Shown here: one piece after another, positions 1-6,136 of the stretch
Layout: every line of letters begins with the position of its first letter
Numbering within the stretch: the stretch's first letter is position 1
Origin: Acidobacteriaceae bacterium
GTDB lineage: Bacteria > Acidobacteriota > Terriglobia > Terriglobales > Acidobacteriaceae
DNA length: 6,136 bases
NCBI GenBank assembly: GCA_030040115.1
Contig: JASHUH010000375.1
Coordinates: forward strand, 1-6,136
Direction: 5' to 3'
The notes under the pieces: generated by a model
What the model saw: the letters and a program-made list of their open reading frames with translations, nothing else
The model's database searches: none
What the model was told of the DNA's origin: nothing
Program-made: the position numbers and the translations under genes

Positions 1-166
1 GCGCTACGGAAGCTTTTTCCGCGCCTTCACGCTGCCCTCGACCGTGGACACGGAGCACGTGGCGGCCAGCTACAACGCGGGCGTGCTGAAGCTGGAACTC
101 AACAAGAAGCCCGAGGCGCAGCCCAAGCAGATCAAGGTGAACGTGGGCAAAACGCTGGCGGCGTAA
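1..166 (+). CDS. Small heat-shock protein (Hsp20/alpha-crystallin family), C-terminal part
   Basis: This is the 3' end of a gene that starts before the window; the reading frame begins at base 2 and gives 54 residues, then two stop codons in tandem (TAA TAA, 164-169). The visible part starts RYGSFFRAFTLP, the conserved strand region of the alpha-crystallin domain, continues through AASYNAGVLKLELNKK, the usual 'A.y.nGVL.l.l.K' ending of that domain, and closes with a short tail containing I-K-V (bases 131-139). This matches the C-terminal I-x-I/V motif with which Hsp20 subunits dock on neighbouring dimers. Hsp20 proteins are ATP-independent cytoplasmic holdases that keep unfolding proteins in a refoldable state. 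The clpB disaggregase follows on the same strand about 210 bp downstream, the partner that dissolves Hsp20-containing aggregates. Family assignment is firm; which paralogue it is cannot be told from this piece. Confidence 0.9.
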   Translation, partial: RYGSFFRAFTLPSTVDTEHVAASYNAGVLKLELNKKPEAQPKQIKVNVGKTLAA

Positions 167-175
167 TAAAAAGCA

Positions 176-213
176 GCTTTCAGCTATCGGCTTTCAGCCA
201 GTTGGCTTTTAGC
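176..213. repeat. Three degenerate 'gctttcagc' repeats with ~14-15 bp period
   Basis: Copies start at 176 (gctttcagc), 190 (gctttcagc) and 205 (gcttttagc), so the spacing is 14 and then 15 bases. The middle copy sits inside the imperfect palindrome ggctttcagcc (189-199). The array begins within 10 bases of the tandem stop codons of the Hsp20 gene. A related array in the opposite orientation lies just before clpB (328-355). Function is unknown; it looks like an intergenic simple repeat rather than an operator. Confidence 0.6.
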
Positions 214-228
214 TGGCCGCGCATGTAT

Positions 229-277
229 GCGCCGGGATGGGGAACCAAAAGGGGTTCCCGCCCGGCGCGCGTATTTT
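229..277 (+). terminator. Strong GC-rich hairpin after the Hsp20 gene, possible terminator
   Basis: Left arm gcgccggg (229-236) pairs perfectly with cccggcgc (261-268). After a small internal loop, gggaacc (240-246) pairs with ggttccc (253-259), closed by the loop aaaagg. That is 15 base pairs in total, followed three bases later by the weak U-tract tatttt (272-277). It could stop transcription of the Hsp20 gene, or act as a processing or stability element between Hsp20 and clpB. The short interrupted T-run makes efficient termination uncertain. An overlapping smaller palindrome, gcgcat-gt-atgcgc, lies at 219-232. I found no CIRCE (TTAGCACTC-N9-GAGTGCTAA) or HAIR-like operator in this gap, and no convincing -35/-10 pair for clpB. 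Confidence 0.5.
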
Positions 278-327
278 GAGGAGATCGTTGTTTAGGGCTC
301 GACAGTTCGGTTCAGGAAGTACAAGCT

Positions 328-355
328 GAAGGCTGAGAGCGGAAGGCTGAGAGCG
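328..355. repeat. Perfect tandem duplication of a 14-bp unit before clpB
   Basis: The unit gaaggctgagagcg occurs twice back to back (328-341 and 342-355), with a further partial gctga at 325-329. Its reverse complement contains ctctcagcc, close to the ctttcagcc of the array at 176-213, so the two arrays are inverted relative to each other with the hairpin at 229-268 between them. The second copy ends 7 bases before the clpB Shine-Dalgarno sequence, so the repeats belong to the clpB 5' untranslated region if transcription starts upstream. Confidence 0.7.
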
Positions 356-375
356 GAAAACTAGGAGCTGGTTTT

Positions 376-3006
376 ATGGCCATACGTTGGGACAAATTTA
401 CGGTGAAGTCGCAGGAGGCGATGCAGCAGGCGCAGGCGCGGGCGGCGGAGCTGGGCAATCCGGAGATGCAGCCGGTGCATCTGTTGCTGGCGCTGGTGGA
501 AGACCGCGAGGGAGTGATTCCGGCGGTGCTCGAAAAGATTGGCGTGCCGGTGGAGCGGCTCGAAAACAGCCTGCACGGGATCGAGGAAAAGCTGCCGCGG
601 GTGGCCGGGGCGGCGAGCCAGCCGGGAGCGAGCCAAGCGCTGACGCGGGCGCTCGACCAGGCGTTCAAGGAGGCGGCGAACTTCAAGGACGAATATGTCT
701 CGACGGAGCACCTGCTGCTGGGAATAGCGCACCTCAAGAACGATCCCGCGCAAAGCGCGCTGGTGGAGCTGGGGGCGACCCACGAGGCGATTTTGCGCGC
801 GCTGACGGCGGTGCGCGGATCGCAGCGGGTGACGGACCAGAATCCCGAGGGCAAGTTCCAGGCGCTCGAAAAATACGCCAAGGATCTGACCGATTTGGCG
901 CGACGGGGGAAATTGGACCCGGTGATCGGGCGCGACGAGGAGATTCGGCGCGTGATCCAGGTGCTGAGCCGGCGCACCAAGAACAACCCGGTGCTGATTG
1001 GCGAGCCCGGGGTGGGCAAAACCGCGATTGTGGAGGGCTTGGCGCGGCGGATTGTGTCGGGCGATGTGCCGGAGAGCCTGCGCGACAAGCGGGTAATCTC
1101 GCTGGACCTGGGATCGATGCTGGCCGGGGCGAAGTACCGCGGGGAGTTCGAAGACCGGCTGAAGGCGGTGCTCAAGGAGATTGAAGAGTCGCAGGGACAG
1201 ATTGTGCTGTTTATCGACGAGCTGCACACGCTGGTGGGCGCGGGCGCGGCGGAGGGCGCGATTGACGCGAGCAACATGCTGAAGCCGGCGCTGGCGCGCG
1301 GCGAGCTGCGGGCCATTGGCGCGACCACGCTGAACGAATATCGCAAATACATCGAGAAGGACGCGGCGCTGGAGCGGCGGTTCCAGATTGTCTATGTGGG
1401 CGAACCCAACGTGGAAGACACGATTGCGATTTTGCGCGGGTTGAAGGAGCGCTACGAGGCGCACCACAACGTGCGCATCAAGGACGCGGCGATTGTGGCC
1501 GCGGCCACGCTGTCGCATCGCTACATCAGCGACCGGTTTTTGCCGGACAAGGCGATTGATTTGGTCGATGAGGCCGCGGCGTCGCTGGCGATTCAGATTG
1601 GATCGGTGCCGACGGAGATCGACCAACTGGAACGCGAGGCCACTTCGCTGGAGATCGAGAAGGCGGCGCTGAAGCGGGAGACGGATGCGAACAGCAAGGA
1701 GCGGCTGGAGGAAGTGGAGCGCGAAGTGGCCGCGCTGCGCGAGCAGATTACGGCGCTGCGCGCGCGGTGGACCAAGGAGCGCGAGGCGATCACGCGCATC
1801 GGCGAGCTGAAGAAGCAGATCGAGGCGCTGCGCTTCGAGGCCGAGGAACAGACGCGTAGAGGGCAACTGGACCGGGCCGCGCAGATCCAATATGGGGAAC
1901 TGCCCAAGCTGGAGCGGGAGCTGAAGCAATTGAACGCCGCACAGGAAGGGGCGAAAGACGGCGGTGCCGAACGCATGCTAAAGGAAGAGGTGGATGAGGA
2001 AGACATCGCCAAGATTGTGAGCAAGTGGACGGGGATTCTGGTGGCGCGGATGCTGGAAGGCGAGGTGAAGAAGCTGATCCAGATGGAAGACCGGCTGCGC
2101 GAGCGGGTGGTGGGCCAGGACGAGGCGCTGGGCATCGTGGCCAACGCGATTCGGCGCTCGCGCGCAGGGTTGAGCGACCCCAAGCGGCCGATCGGGTCGT
2201 TTATTTTTCTGGGGCCGACGGGGGTGGGCAAGACGGAGACGGCGCGGGCGCTGGCGGAATTTCTGTTCGACGACGAGCAGGCCATGGTGCGCATCGACAT
2301 GAGCGAGTACATGGAGAAGCACGCCGTGGCGCGGCTGATCGGCGCGCCGCCGGGATACGTGGGCTACGACGAAGGGGGCCAGTTGACGGAAGCGGTGCGG
2401 CGCCGGCCGTACGCGGTCATTCTTTTCGACGAGATCGAGAAAGCGCATCCGGACGTGTTCAACGTGCTGCTGCAGGTGATGGACGACGGGCGGCTGACCG
2501 ACGCGAAAGGGCGCACGGTGGATTTTAAGAACACGGTGCTGATTATGACTTCGAACCTGGGGTCAGCATTTTTGGCGGGCGAATCGCTCAAGACCGAGCA
2601 CGATTTTGAGATGACGCGGGAGAGCGTGATGCGTGTGCTGCGGGAACACTTCAGGCCGGAGTTTTTGAACCGCGTGGACGATGTGGTGATTTACCGGCCG
2701 CTGGGGCCGGCGCAGATGAGCCAGATTCTGGAGATGCGGCTGAACGAGTTGCGCAAGCTGCTGGAAGACCGCGCGATTTCGCTGGAGCTGACGGAGCCGG
2801 CGCGGCAACTGATTCTGGCGACGGGGTCGGATGCGGCGTACGGCGCGCGGCCACTGAAACGGGCGCTGCAGCGCATGGTGCAGGATCCGCTGGCGATGAA
2901 GATTCTCGATGGCGAGGTGTTGCATGGAGCGCATGTGCGGATTGACGTGGATCGCCGAAAGAACCAGTTGGTGTTTGAGGCAATGGGGAGAGAAGCGATG
3001 GCCTGA
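376..3006 (+). CDS. clpB: ATP-dependent chaperone ClpB (Hsp100 disaggregase)
   Basis: ClpB is a cytoplasmic hexameric AAA+ machine that, with DnaK/DnaJ/GrpE, threads aggregated proteins through its central pore to rescue them after heat stress. The 876 residues are close to the usual 855-870. Order: double Clp-N repeat (about 1-150); first ATPase with Walker A GEPGVGKT (209-216), pore-loop KYRG (Tyr254), Walker B with Asp281/Glu282 and arginine fingers Arg334/Arg335; the coiled-coil middle domain (about 413-535) that binds DnaK, including the conserved QYG tyrosine (Tyr506); second ATPase with Walker A GPTGVGKT (613-620), pore-loop GYVGY (Tyr661), Walker B Asp685/Glu686, arginine finger Arg766 and sensor-2 GAR (Arg825). 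The middle domain separates it from ClpA and ClpX. The ATG is supported by AGGAG (363-367) eight bases upstream and an in-frame stop at 334-336. No key residue is missing. It follows an Hsp20 gene and ends at a strong terminator. Confidence 0.98.
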   Translation: MAIRWDKFTVKSQEAMQQAQARAAELGNPEMQPVHLLLALVEDREGVIPAVLEKIGVPVERLENSLHGIEEKLPRVAGAASQPGASQALTRALDQAFKEAANFKDEYVSTEHLLLGIAHLKNDPAQSALVELGATHEAILRALTAVRGSQRVTDQNPEGKFQALEKYAKDLTDLARRGKLDPVIGRDEEIRRVIQVLSRRTKNNPVLIGEPGVGKTAIVEGLARRIVSGDVPESLRDKRVISLDLGSMLAGAKYRGEFEDRLKAVLKEIEESQGQIVLFIDELHTLVGAGAAEGAIDASNMLKPALARGELRAIGATTLNEYRKYIEKDAALERRFQIVYVGEPNVEDTIAILRGLKERYEAHHNVRIKDAAIVAAATLSHRYISDRFLPDKAIDLVDEAAASLAIQIGSVPTEIDQLEREATSLEIEKAALKRETDANSKERLEEVEREVAALREQITALRARWTKEREAITRIGELKKQIEALRFEAEEQTRRGQLDRAAQIQYGELPKLERELKQLNAAQEGAKDGGAERMLKEEVDEEDIAKIVSKWTGILVARMLEGEVKKLIQMEDRLRERVVGQDEALGIVANAIRRSRAGLSDPKRPIGSFIFLGPTGVGKTETARALAEFLFDDEQAMVRIDMSEYMEKHAVARLIGAPPGYVGYDEGGQLTEAVRRRPYAVILFDEIEKAHPDVFNVLLQVMDDGRLTDAKGRTVDFKNTVLIMTSNLGSAFLAGESLKTEHDFEMTRESVMRVLREHFRPEFLNRVDDVVIYRPLGPAQMSQILEMRLNELRKLLEDRAISLELTEPARQLILATGSDAAYGARPLKRALQRMVQDPLAMKILDGEVLHGAHVRIDVDRRKNQLVFEAMGREAMA

Positions 3007-3076
3007 CCACCTGCGGTGGGGCAGCCGGCGCTCCGCGCCCACGCGGCCTTCCCGAATCGGCGTGAACAAGGAAATG

Positions 3077-3104
3077 GGCTCCGCGGGTGCGGAGCCTGTT
3101 TTTT
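3077..3104 (+). terminator. Rho-independent terminator of clpB
   Basis: A perfect 8-bp stem, ggctccgc (3077-3084) with gcggagcc (3089-3096), is closed by the tetraloop gggt. It is followed after tg by six T residues (3099-3104), the canonical intrinsic terminator layout, about 70 bases after the clpB stop codon. A second small hairpin, ccacc-tgc-ggtgg (3007-3019), begins at the base right after the stop codon. Confidence 0.9.
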
Positions 3105-3141
3105 GATGCCTCGAGTGAGCCGCTGCCGATGGCAAAGCTCA

Positions 3142-3150
3142 TGCTAGACT
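3142..3150 (+). promoter_or_regulatory. Possible extended -10 promoter element for the small ORF at 3168
   Basis: The sequence TGC-TAGACT fits an extended -10 box (TGn followed by a TATAAT-like hexamer at 3145-3150). Transcription would start near 3157, just before the Shine-Dalgarno-like TGAGG (3156-3160), giving a very short leader. No good -35 box is seen at the expected distance, though extended -10 promoters can work without one. It lies just after the clpB terminator, where a new transcription unit would be expected. Confidence 0.35.
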
Positions 3151-3167
3151 GCGGCTGAGGTTCGTTC

Positions 3168-3281
3168 ATGAATAACGGCCATGAGCCGGTGACAAAGGAC
3201 GATCTCCGGCGTAGCCTTGAGGAACTGGAAAACCGCCTCACTGCGGATGAGGATCGCGGCGCAGCTGGTCGAGACGAGTAA
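3168..3281 (+). CDS. Small hypothetical protein, 37 residues, probably a gene stump
   Basis: The ATG is preceded by TGAGG (3156-3160) with a 7-base spacer, a good ribosome binding site, and by a possible extended -10 element. The product begins MNNGHEPVTKDDLRRSLEEL and ends ADEDRGAAGRDE. It is highly charged, rich in Glu, Arg and Asp, with a leucine-spaced stretch (LRRSLEELENRL) that should form an amphipathic helix or coiled coil. There is no signal peptide or membrane segment. The start region looks like that of longer coiled-coil proteins, so this may be the surviving 5' end of a gene broken by a frameshift: after the TAA the same frame stays open for about 29 codons to a TAA ending near 3371, without convincing conservation. 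I do not recognise a named family. It may be a true short protein, a remnant, or non-coding. Confidence 0.35.
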   Translation: MNNGHEPVTKDDLRRSLEELENRLTADEDRGAAGRDE

Positions 3282-3400
3282 TCCCCGGGTGTTGAGTTCC
3301 GAGATAGACGAGGAACCGGCTGGAGCCGTGCCCTGGTTACAAAGCGCAGCGGTGGTGGTGTCGCCGGCTAACCGGAGATGACCTGGTCGAGCAAAAGGAA

Positions 3401-3530
3401 AGACAACCGCGGATTCTTCGCTACGCTCCTCATGACAAAGGCGCTAAATGCAACAAAATCGCTGGTGTTAAAGGGTCATTCCATCCGTAACTCGCTTCAC
3501 GCGAGTCGGGCTGCTCAGAATGACAGCGCG
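3401..3530. repeat. REP-like intergenic inverted repeats
   Basis: The best-defined element runs from gtcattc (3475-3481) to its exact inverse gaatgac (3518-3524). Nested between them is a perfect hairpin actcgc-ttcac-gcgagt (3490-3506). To the left, 3411-3439 carries a related but diverged unit with the 'ttcttcgct-acgctc...atgaca' pattern. This style of sequence, a 'cgct..cgctc' core with a terminal gaatgaca, is one I associate from memory with dispersed intergenic repeats in acidobacterial genomes. The open frame across it (3378-3590, 70 codons) is built from the repeat itself and is not reported as a gene. Between 3282 and 3400 I see nothing recognisable. Confidence 0.55.
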
Positions 3531-3597
3531 TTTTTTGGGTTCCAGGCGAATGACCGGCAGGTCGCGCCAAAAACGAGTAGCAGGGGCTGAAGCCCGC
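3529..3597. repeat. Further inverted repeats at the edge of the cytochrome gene
   Basis: A run gcgttttttgg near 3528-3538 is mirrored by ccaaaaacg (about 3567-3575), differing by one T. Between them gaatgac recurs (3548-3554) next to the small palindrome gacc-ggca-ggtc. Immediately after, gggc-tgaa-gccc (3584-3595) forms another short hairpin. The next recognisable coding similarity begins at about 3617, so these repeats abut the truncated 5' end of the cytochrome gene. Confidence 0.45.
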
Positions 3598-3628
3598 ACC
3601 GCCGCCGACTAGGGACCCGCATGAAGCC

Positions 3629-5536
3629 GTGCGCTCGGGCATGGACTTCCTGATCGACATGGACGACACGTGGCTCTCGAATACCCCGCGGCGCGGCGCG
3701 GTTGCGCTGCGCACCGTGATGCAACACTCCGAAACGCAGCTTTGCATCGCCTGTCATCCATCGCAGTTCACCACGCGCGGGTACCTCGCGGCTTGGGTGC
3801 GGACAAGCGCGCAGGAGGAGGACAAGAATCGCATCAACGCCGGATATGAAGCGGTGGTGCGTGACCAGGCGCAGGTGCTCGCCAAAATACTGCGTGAAGG
3901 CACGCCTATGGGACGAGAGGGAATCCTCACTGCGCTATGGGATTTTCACATTCGTCACTATGCGCTGCCTGAACTTAAGTCGGACACTGTATCGATCGGC
4001 CTGCCTGCGGTGCTGACGAAATATGTAGCCGGAGTCCCCGATCTGCATCGCCCCGGCTACGAGTATCCGCCCTATCGTGAAGCTGTCGACTTCAAATACG
4101 ACGTGCACAATAGCTTTTTCCAGACGCGCATCGGCAACGATAGCGACCTGATTCACTTCTTCAAGAGCTCTGGACCGGAGTTGGAGGATGCTCTAATTGA
4201 TTGCCTGAAAGGCGCGGACGAGTCGATGAAGATGAATGTGCTGAAGGCGGGAAGCACGCTCAGCGAAGCCGGTGGTCCACGATTCGCGCTGGCGGTTTTG
4301 GAGCTGTCAGAGGACCCGAGCGCCGAGGTGCGGCAGACGGTTCGCTATGTGTATGAGGATGGACAACGGGGAATCCTGAACCTGGAGAGCAAGAGCGCGC
4401 CCGATCCGGACCTGGTCTCGAAAGTGGTCGAAATTCTGAAGCATGGGAACCCCGACAGCCAGGCCGTGGTGCTTCCTCTGCTCGCGGCGCTGCCTGCAAG
4501 TTCCGCATGGCGCCAACAAGCGGAGGTTCAGGACGCGCTGCGGTCGATGCTCGAACAGACGCCGAGGCCGGCAAACTATGGACAGGTGCTCGATGCCGCC
4601 TCTTCGTTTGACGCTCTTATGGGCGACCCCAAGATCCAGAAGCAGGTTTTTGCGGGCCTGGGCTCCTACACGCCCGCCGTCGAACGCGCTGCCGTGGAGA
4701 TTTGCCTCGAACGCCTCCTCCAAGACCCGAAAACTGCGCCCCTAGTGAAAGCGGCTTTTGCAAACCGGAGAAACGCCACGCTGAATATTCTGCTTGAGGA
4801 TGCGGGCAATCCATTGTTTCTGAAGAAGCGATTCGGAATCGCGGGCGGAGCCGTCTCGCAGGATCAGGATTATCTGAACAGGCACGCGGCAGATTTGAAG
4901 ATCAGGGAGCCGCTCGATTATCCCGTCGTCGTGGATACGGTTGTCGCTGGCTTGCTGAATCCAGATGGCAATACCAGCGCGGCGGCGTTGGATACGCTGC
5001 GCAAGGTCAAGGGCGTCGAGCAGCGGGCAGATTTTCGCGCCGCGATGAATCAATTGCGGGAGTCGAGCAACCCCCGCCTCAAGCTCATCGCGAATAGCAT
5101 ATTGCAAGGGAAAAACCTGGACGACGCACTGCGCGACGTCCAGCCCGGGTCGCTGCTGGATTTCCGCTATTTCGTCACCAAAATCGAACCTGTTTTGGAA
5201 AAGCCGGGGCCCGACGGCAAAGCATGCGTGTTCTGCCACGCGAGCCATGTGATTTTCAAGCTCAGTCCACCCAACGCCCAGGGTGTTTTCTCCGATCAGG
5301 ACAGCGAAGAGAACTACAAATACGCCATGCGCGTCGTGAACATTACCGATCCGAGCAAGAGCCTGATTTTGATTAAGCCCACCCGGCCGACAGACAGCGC
5401 CGGCAATGTGGGCGACTATACCGCAACACACAATGGCGGCCAACGGTGGCATGGCAACGAATCGAGCAACGAATATCGGACGATCCTGGAATGGATTCGA
5501 GGAGCGAAAATAGAAACCGCGAGTCTGCAGAAGTGA
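3629..5536 (+). CDS. Di-heme-type c cytochrome with HEAT-like middle region, probably 5'-truncated
   Basis: The 635-residue frame has two CxxCH heme c attachment sites: CIACH at 39-43 in the context CIACHPSQFTTRGYL, and CVFCH at 533-537. Between them, about 180-500 is a helical, leucine- and alanine-rich stretch resembling HEAT-type repeats. The last 130 residues look like a planctomycete-type cytochrome c domain (PSCyt1-like): a FVTKIEPVLE lead-in, CxxCH, DPSKSLILIKPT (574-585), HNGGQRW (601-607) and a closing EYRTILEWIRGA. Heme c attachment happens outside the cytoplasmic membrane, yet no signal peptide is present. The GTG start has no well-placed ribosome binding site (AGGGA at 3611-3615 is 13 bases away). 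The frame is open back to 3581, and the upstream codons read RDPHEAV, which fits smoothly onto RSGMDFLID, so the conserved part seems to begin before the start and to be cut by the repeat patch. Substrate and electron partners are unknown. Domain calls are from recognition only. Confidence 0.75.
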   Translation: MRSGMDFLIDMDDTWLSNTPRRGAVALRTVMQHSETQLCIACHPSQFTTRGYLAAWVRTSAQEEDKNRINAGYEAVVRDQAQVLAKILREGTPMGREGILTALWDFHIRHYALPELKSDTVSIGLPAVLTKYVAGVPDLHRPGYEYPPYREAVDFKYDVHNSFFQTRIGNDSDLIHFFKSSGPELEDALIDCLKGADESMKMNVLKAGSTLSEAGGPRFALAVLELSEDPSAEVRQTVRYVYEDGQRGILNLESKSAPDPDLVSKVVEILKHGNPDSQAVVLPLLAALPASSAWRQQAEVQDALRSMLEQTPRPANYGQVLDAASSFDALMGDPKIQKQVFAGLGSYTPAVERAAVEICLERLLQDPKTAPLVKAAFANRRNATLNILLEDAGNPLFLKKRFGIAGGAVSQDQDYLNRHAADLKIREPLDYPVVVDTVVAGLLNPDGNTSAAALDTLRKVKGVEQRADFRAAMNQLRESSNPRLKLIANSILQGKNLDDALRDVQPGSLLDFRYFVTKIEPVLEKPGPDGKACVFCHASHVIFKLSPPNAQGVFSDQDSEENYKYAMRVVNITDPSKSLILIKPTRPTDSAGNVGDYTATHNGGQRWHGNESSNEYRTILEWIRGAKIETASLQK

Positions 5537-5551
5537 GAAACAACGTCGGCA

Positions 5552-5872
5552 GTGCGGCGAAGCCAATTACGGGAAGATAGAGGCGCGCTGGCGAGCACAT
5601 TCATTCGGGACATATATGAGTCGCCGAACCAGCCGTCTTATCCTCGTCTACAACTCTGTGCGACTGGTGCTGAGGATAGTCCTTTGAGCCCGCAGGCCAA
5701 GCAGAAGGTTGAACCTCTGTTGAAACAGATGACTCTGAACGAGAAGGTTGGCTGGTTCGATGAGGCGGCCGGTTCGCTCTACCGCATCTTCGAGGTTCTC
5801 CGATGCCAGATTCCACTAGTTTTCAAATCGACATTCTTCCCCTCTTCACGGAGCGAGATATTCGCGCCATGA
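5552..5872 (+). pseudogene. Relic of the N-terminus of a family 3 glycoside hydrolase
   Basis: A 106-codon open frame starting at GTG contains KVEPLLKQMTLNEKVG (residues 52-67, bases 5705-5752). This is very close to the N-terminal signature of GH3 beta-glucosidase/xylosidase proteins, 'rV..LL..MTLeEKvgQ'. After about residue 74 (base 5773) the similarity ends, and the rest of the frame (SLYRIFEVLRCQIP...) only shadows the next gene, with which it overlaps by 70 bases. A GH3 enzyme is normally 700-900 residues, so everything catalytic is absent. The first 45 residues show no signal peptide and no family I know. I see no ribosome binding site at the GTG. Most likely this is a fragment left by a deletion or insertion and not translated into a working protein. 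The signature is short, so chance resemblance is possible but unlikely. Confidence 0.55.
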
Positions 5873-6054
5873 GCAAAGCTCTCAACTTGGCGAGCTACGA
5901 TGACGTGAAGGCGCGCGCGGCCATCATTTACGACCGCATCCACGGCATCGGCGGCGCCGTTATGCCGCCGTCTCCTCCAAGAGGAGAAGGTCCCTGGTTC
6001 CAACAGCGAATTGATCTATTTGCTCAGTGGACGGCGGACGGATACCAACCCTAG
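5803..6054 (+). CDS. Small cysteine-free protein, 83 residues, resembling a heme-less cytochrome-type domain
   Basis: The ATG has GAGG (5792-5795) with a 7-base spacer, so the start is well supported, and the frame ends at TAG. The protein begins MPDSTSFQIDILPLFTERD, continues with SYDDVKARAAIIYDRI (31-46), and ends with MPP (54-56), RGEGPW (60-65) and RIDLFAQWTADGYQP. This layout, DI.PLF at the front and MPP...W....i.lF..W...G at the back, parallels the small cytochrome c domains of planctomycete type (front DI.PIF, then CxxCH; back MPP and WI..G). Here there is no cysteine at all and only one histidine (His47), so heme c cannot be attached covalently. There is no signal peptide or membrane segment. 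I recall similar small proteins of unknown function in other bacteria, some linked to tyrosinase-like genes, but cannot confirm that here. It appears complete. Function is unknown. Confidence 0.7.
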   Translation: MPDSTSFQIDILPLFTERDIRAMSKALNLASYDDVKARAAIIYDRIHGIGGAVMPPSPPRGEGPWFQQRIDLFAQWTADGYQP

Positions 6055-6066
6055 AACGTTTTAGGG
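6049..6066. repeat. 18-bp near-perfect palindrome over the stop codon of the small gene
   Basis: The sequence ccctagaac-gttttaggg reads as its own reverse complement except for one G/T position, and spans the TAG stop. No T-run follows, so it is not a typical terminator; it could be a protein-binding site or chance. The remaining bases, 6067-6136, contain no gene that I can support. Confidence 0.4.
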
Positions 6067-6136
6067 CACTCGATTCCGACCAATGTGGGGCATATTCTCC
6101 TAAGGTCAGTCACGTTACACGCTCGCCTTCCCAAAT

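Noticed and set aside
811..831. GTG codons (Val146, Val152) where an internal start could make a shorter ClpB lacking the N domain, as in E. coli.
   Set aside because: The position is similar to that of E. coli, but no Shine-Dalgarno sequence is found at a usable distance, so the sequence does not support it.
361..1929. A 522-codon open frame on the minus strand opposite clpB, and other long frames at 312-1352 (-), 387-1184 (+), 1593-2312 (-) and 2563-3135 (-).
   Set aside because: They lie inside the unmistakable clpB gene; GC-rich codon use leaves other frames open. Their products are low-complexity (runs of Arg, Leu, Ala, Ser, Gly) with no recognisable domains.
3193..3381. Alternative plus-strand frame with an ATG at 3247 (44 codons, MRIAAQLVETSNPRV...).
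   Set aside because: No good ribosome binding site and no recognisable similarity; it overlaps the better-supported 37-codon frame.
3378..3590. A 70-codon frame starting MTWSSKRKDNRGFFATLL.
   Set aside because: It is composed of the REP-like repeat sequence itself and has no ribosome binding site; such frames are frequent false genes over intergenic repeats.
3401..3597. Possible CRISPR array or attachment site in the repeat patch.
   Set aside because: The repeats are inverted and diverged, not regularly spaced direct repeats with unique spacers; no integrase or cas gene is present.
4742..5566. A 274-codon minus-strand frame opposite the cytochrome gene.
   Set aside because: It is a mirror frame of a gene with two CxxCH motifs and a recognisable C-terminal domain; no domain or start signal is seen on the minus strand.

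Overview
The window is GC-rich, with strongly G/C-ending codons. Its mixture of a ClpB/Hsp20 chaperone pair, a planctomycete/acidobacterial-style c-type cytochrome with HEAT-like repeats, and intergenic repeats of the 'GTCATTC ... GAATGAC' kind suggests a member of the Acidobacteriota or a relative. That placement is inferred from gene style and repeat flavour; there is no rRNA or other marker gene here.

Left part (1-3106): the last 54 codons of a small heat-shock protein (Hsp20) are followed, after a 200-bp gap, by a complete clpB disaggregase gene on the same strand. The gap holds two arrays of short repeats in opposite orientation around a strong GC-rich hairpin. clpB is intact in every catalytic motif I could check and is closed by a textbook Rho-independent terminator (3077-3104). 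Hsp20 holds unfolding proteins in loose aggregates from which ClpB, with DnaK, extracts them, so the pair is functionally coherent.

Middle part (3107-3628): about 520 bp with no convincing full-length gene. It holds a 37-codon ORF with a plausible extended -10 element and Shine-Dalgarno sequence, which may be the stump of a longer coiled-coil protein, and then a dense patch of REP-like inverted repeats.

Right part (3629-6136): a 635-codon multidomain cytochrome with a CxxCH site near each end. It begins directly at the edge of the repeat patch without a signal peptide, so it is probably truncated at its 5' end. It is followed by a short relic of the N-terminus of a family 3 glycoside hydrolase, and then by an apparently intact 83-codon gene for a small cysteine-free protein that looks like a heme-less relative of a cytochrome-type domain. 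This half reads as an accessory zone where genes have been cut and joined, with repeats at the seams.

I saw no CRISPR array, tRNA, rRNA, transposase or clear defence system. The items most worth following up are the truncated cytochrome, the cysteine-free small protein beside it, and the repeats at their borders.
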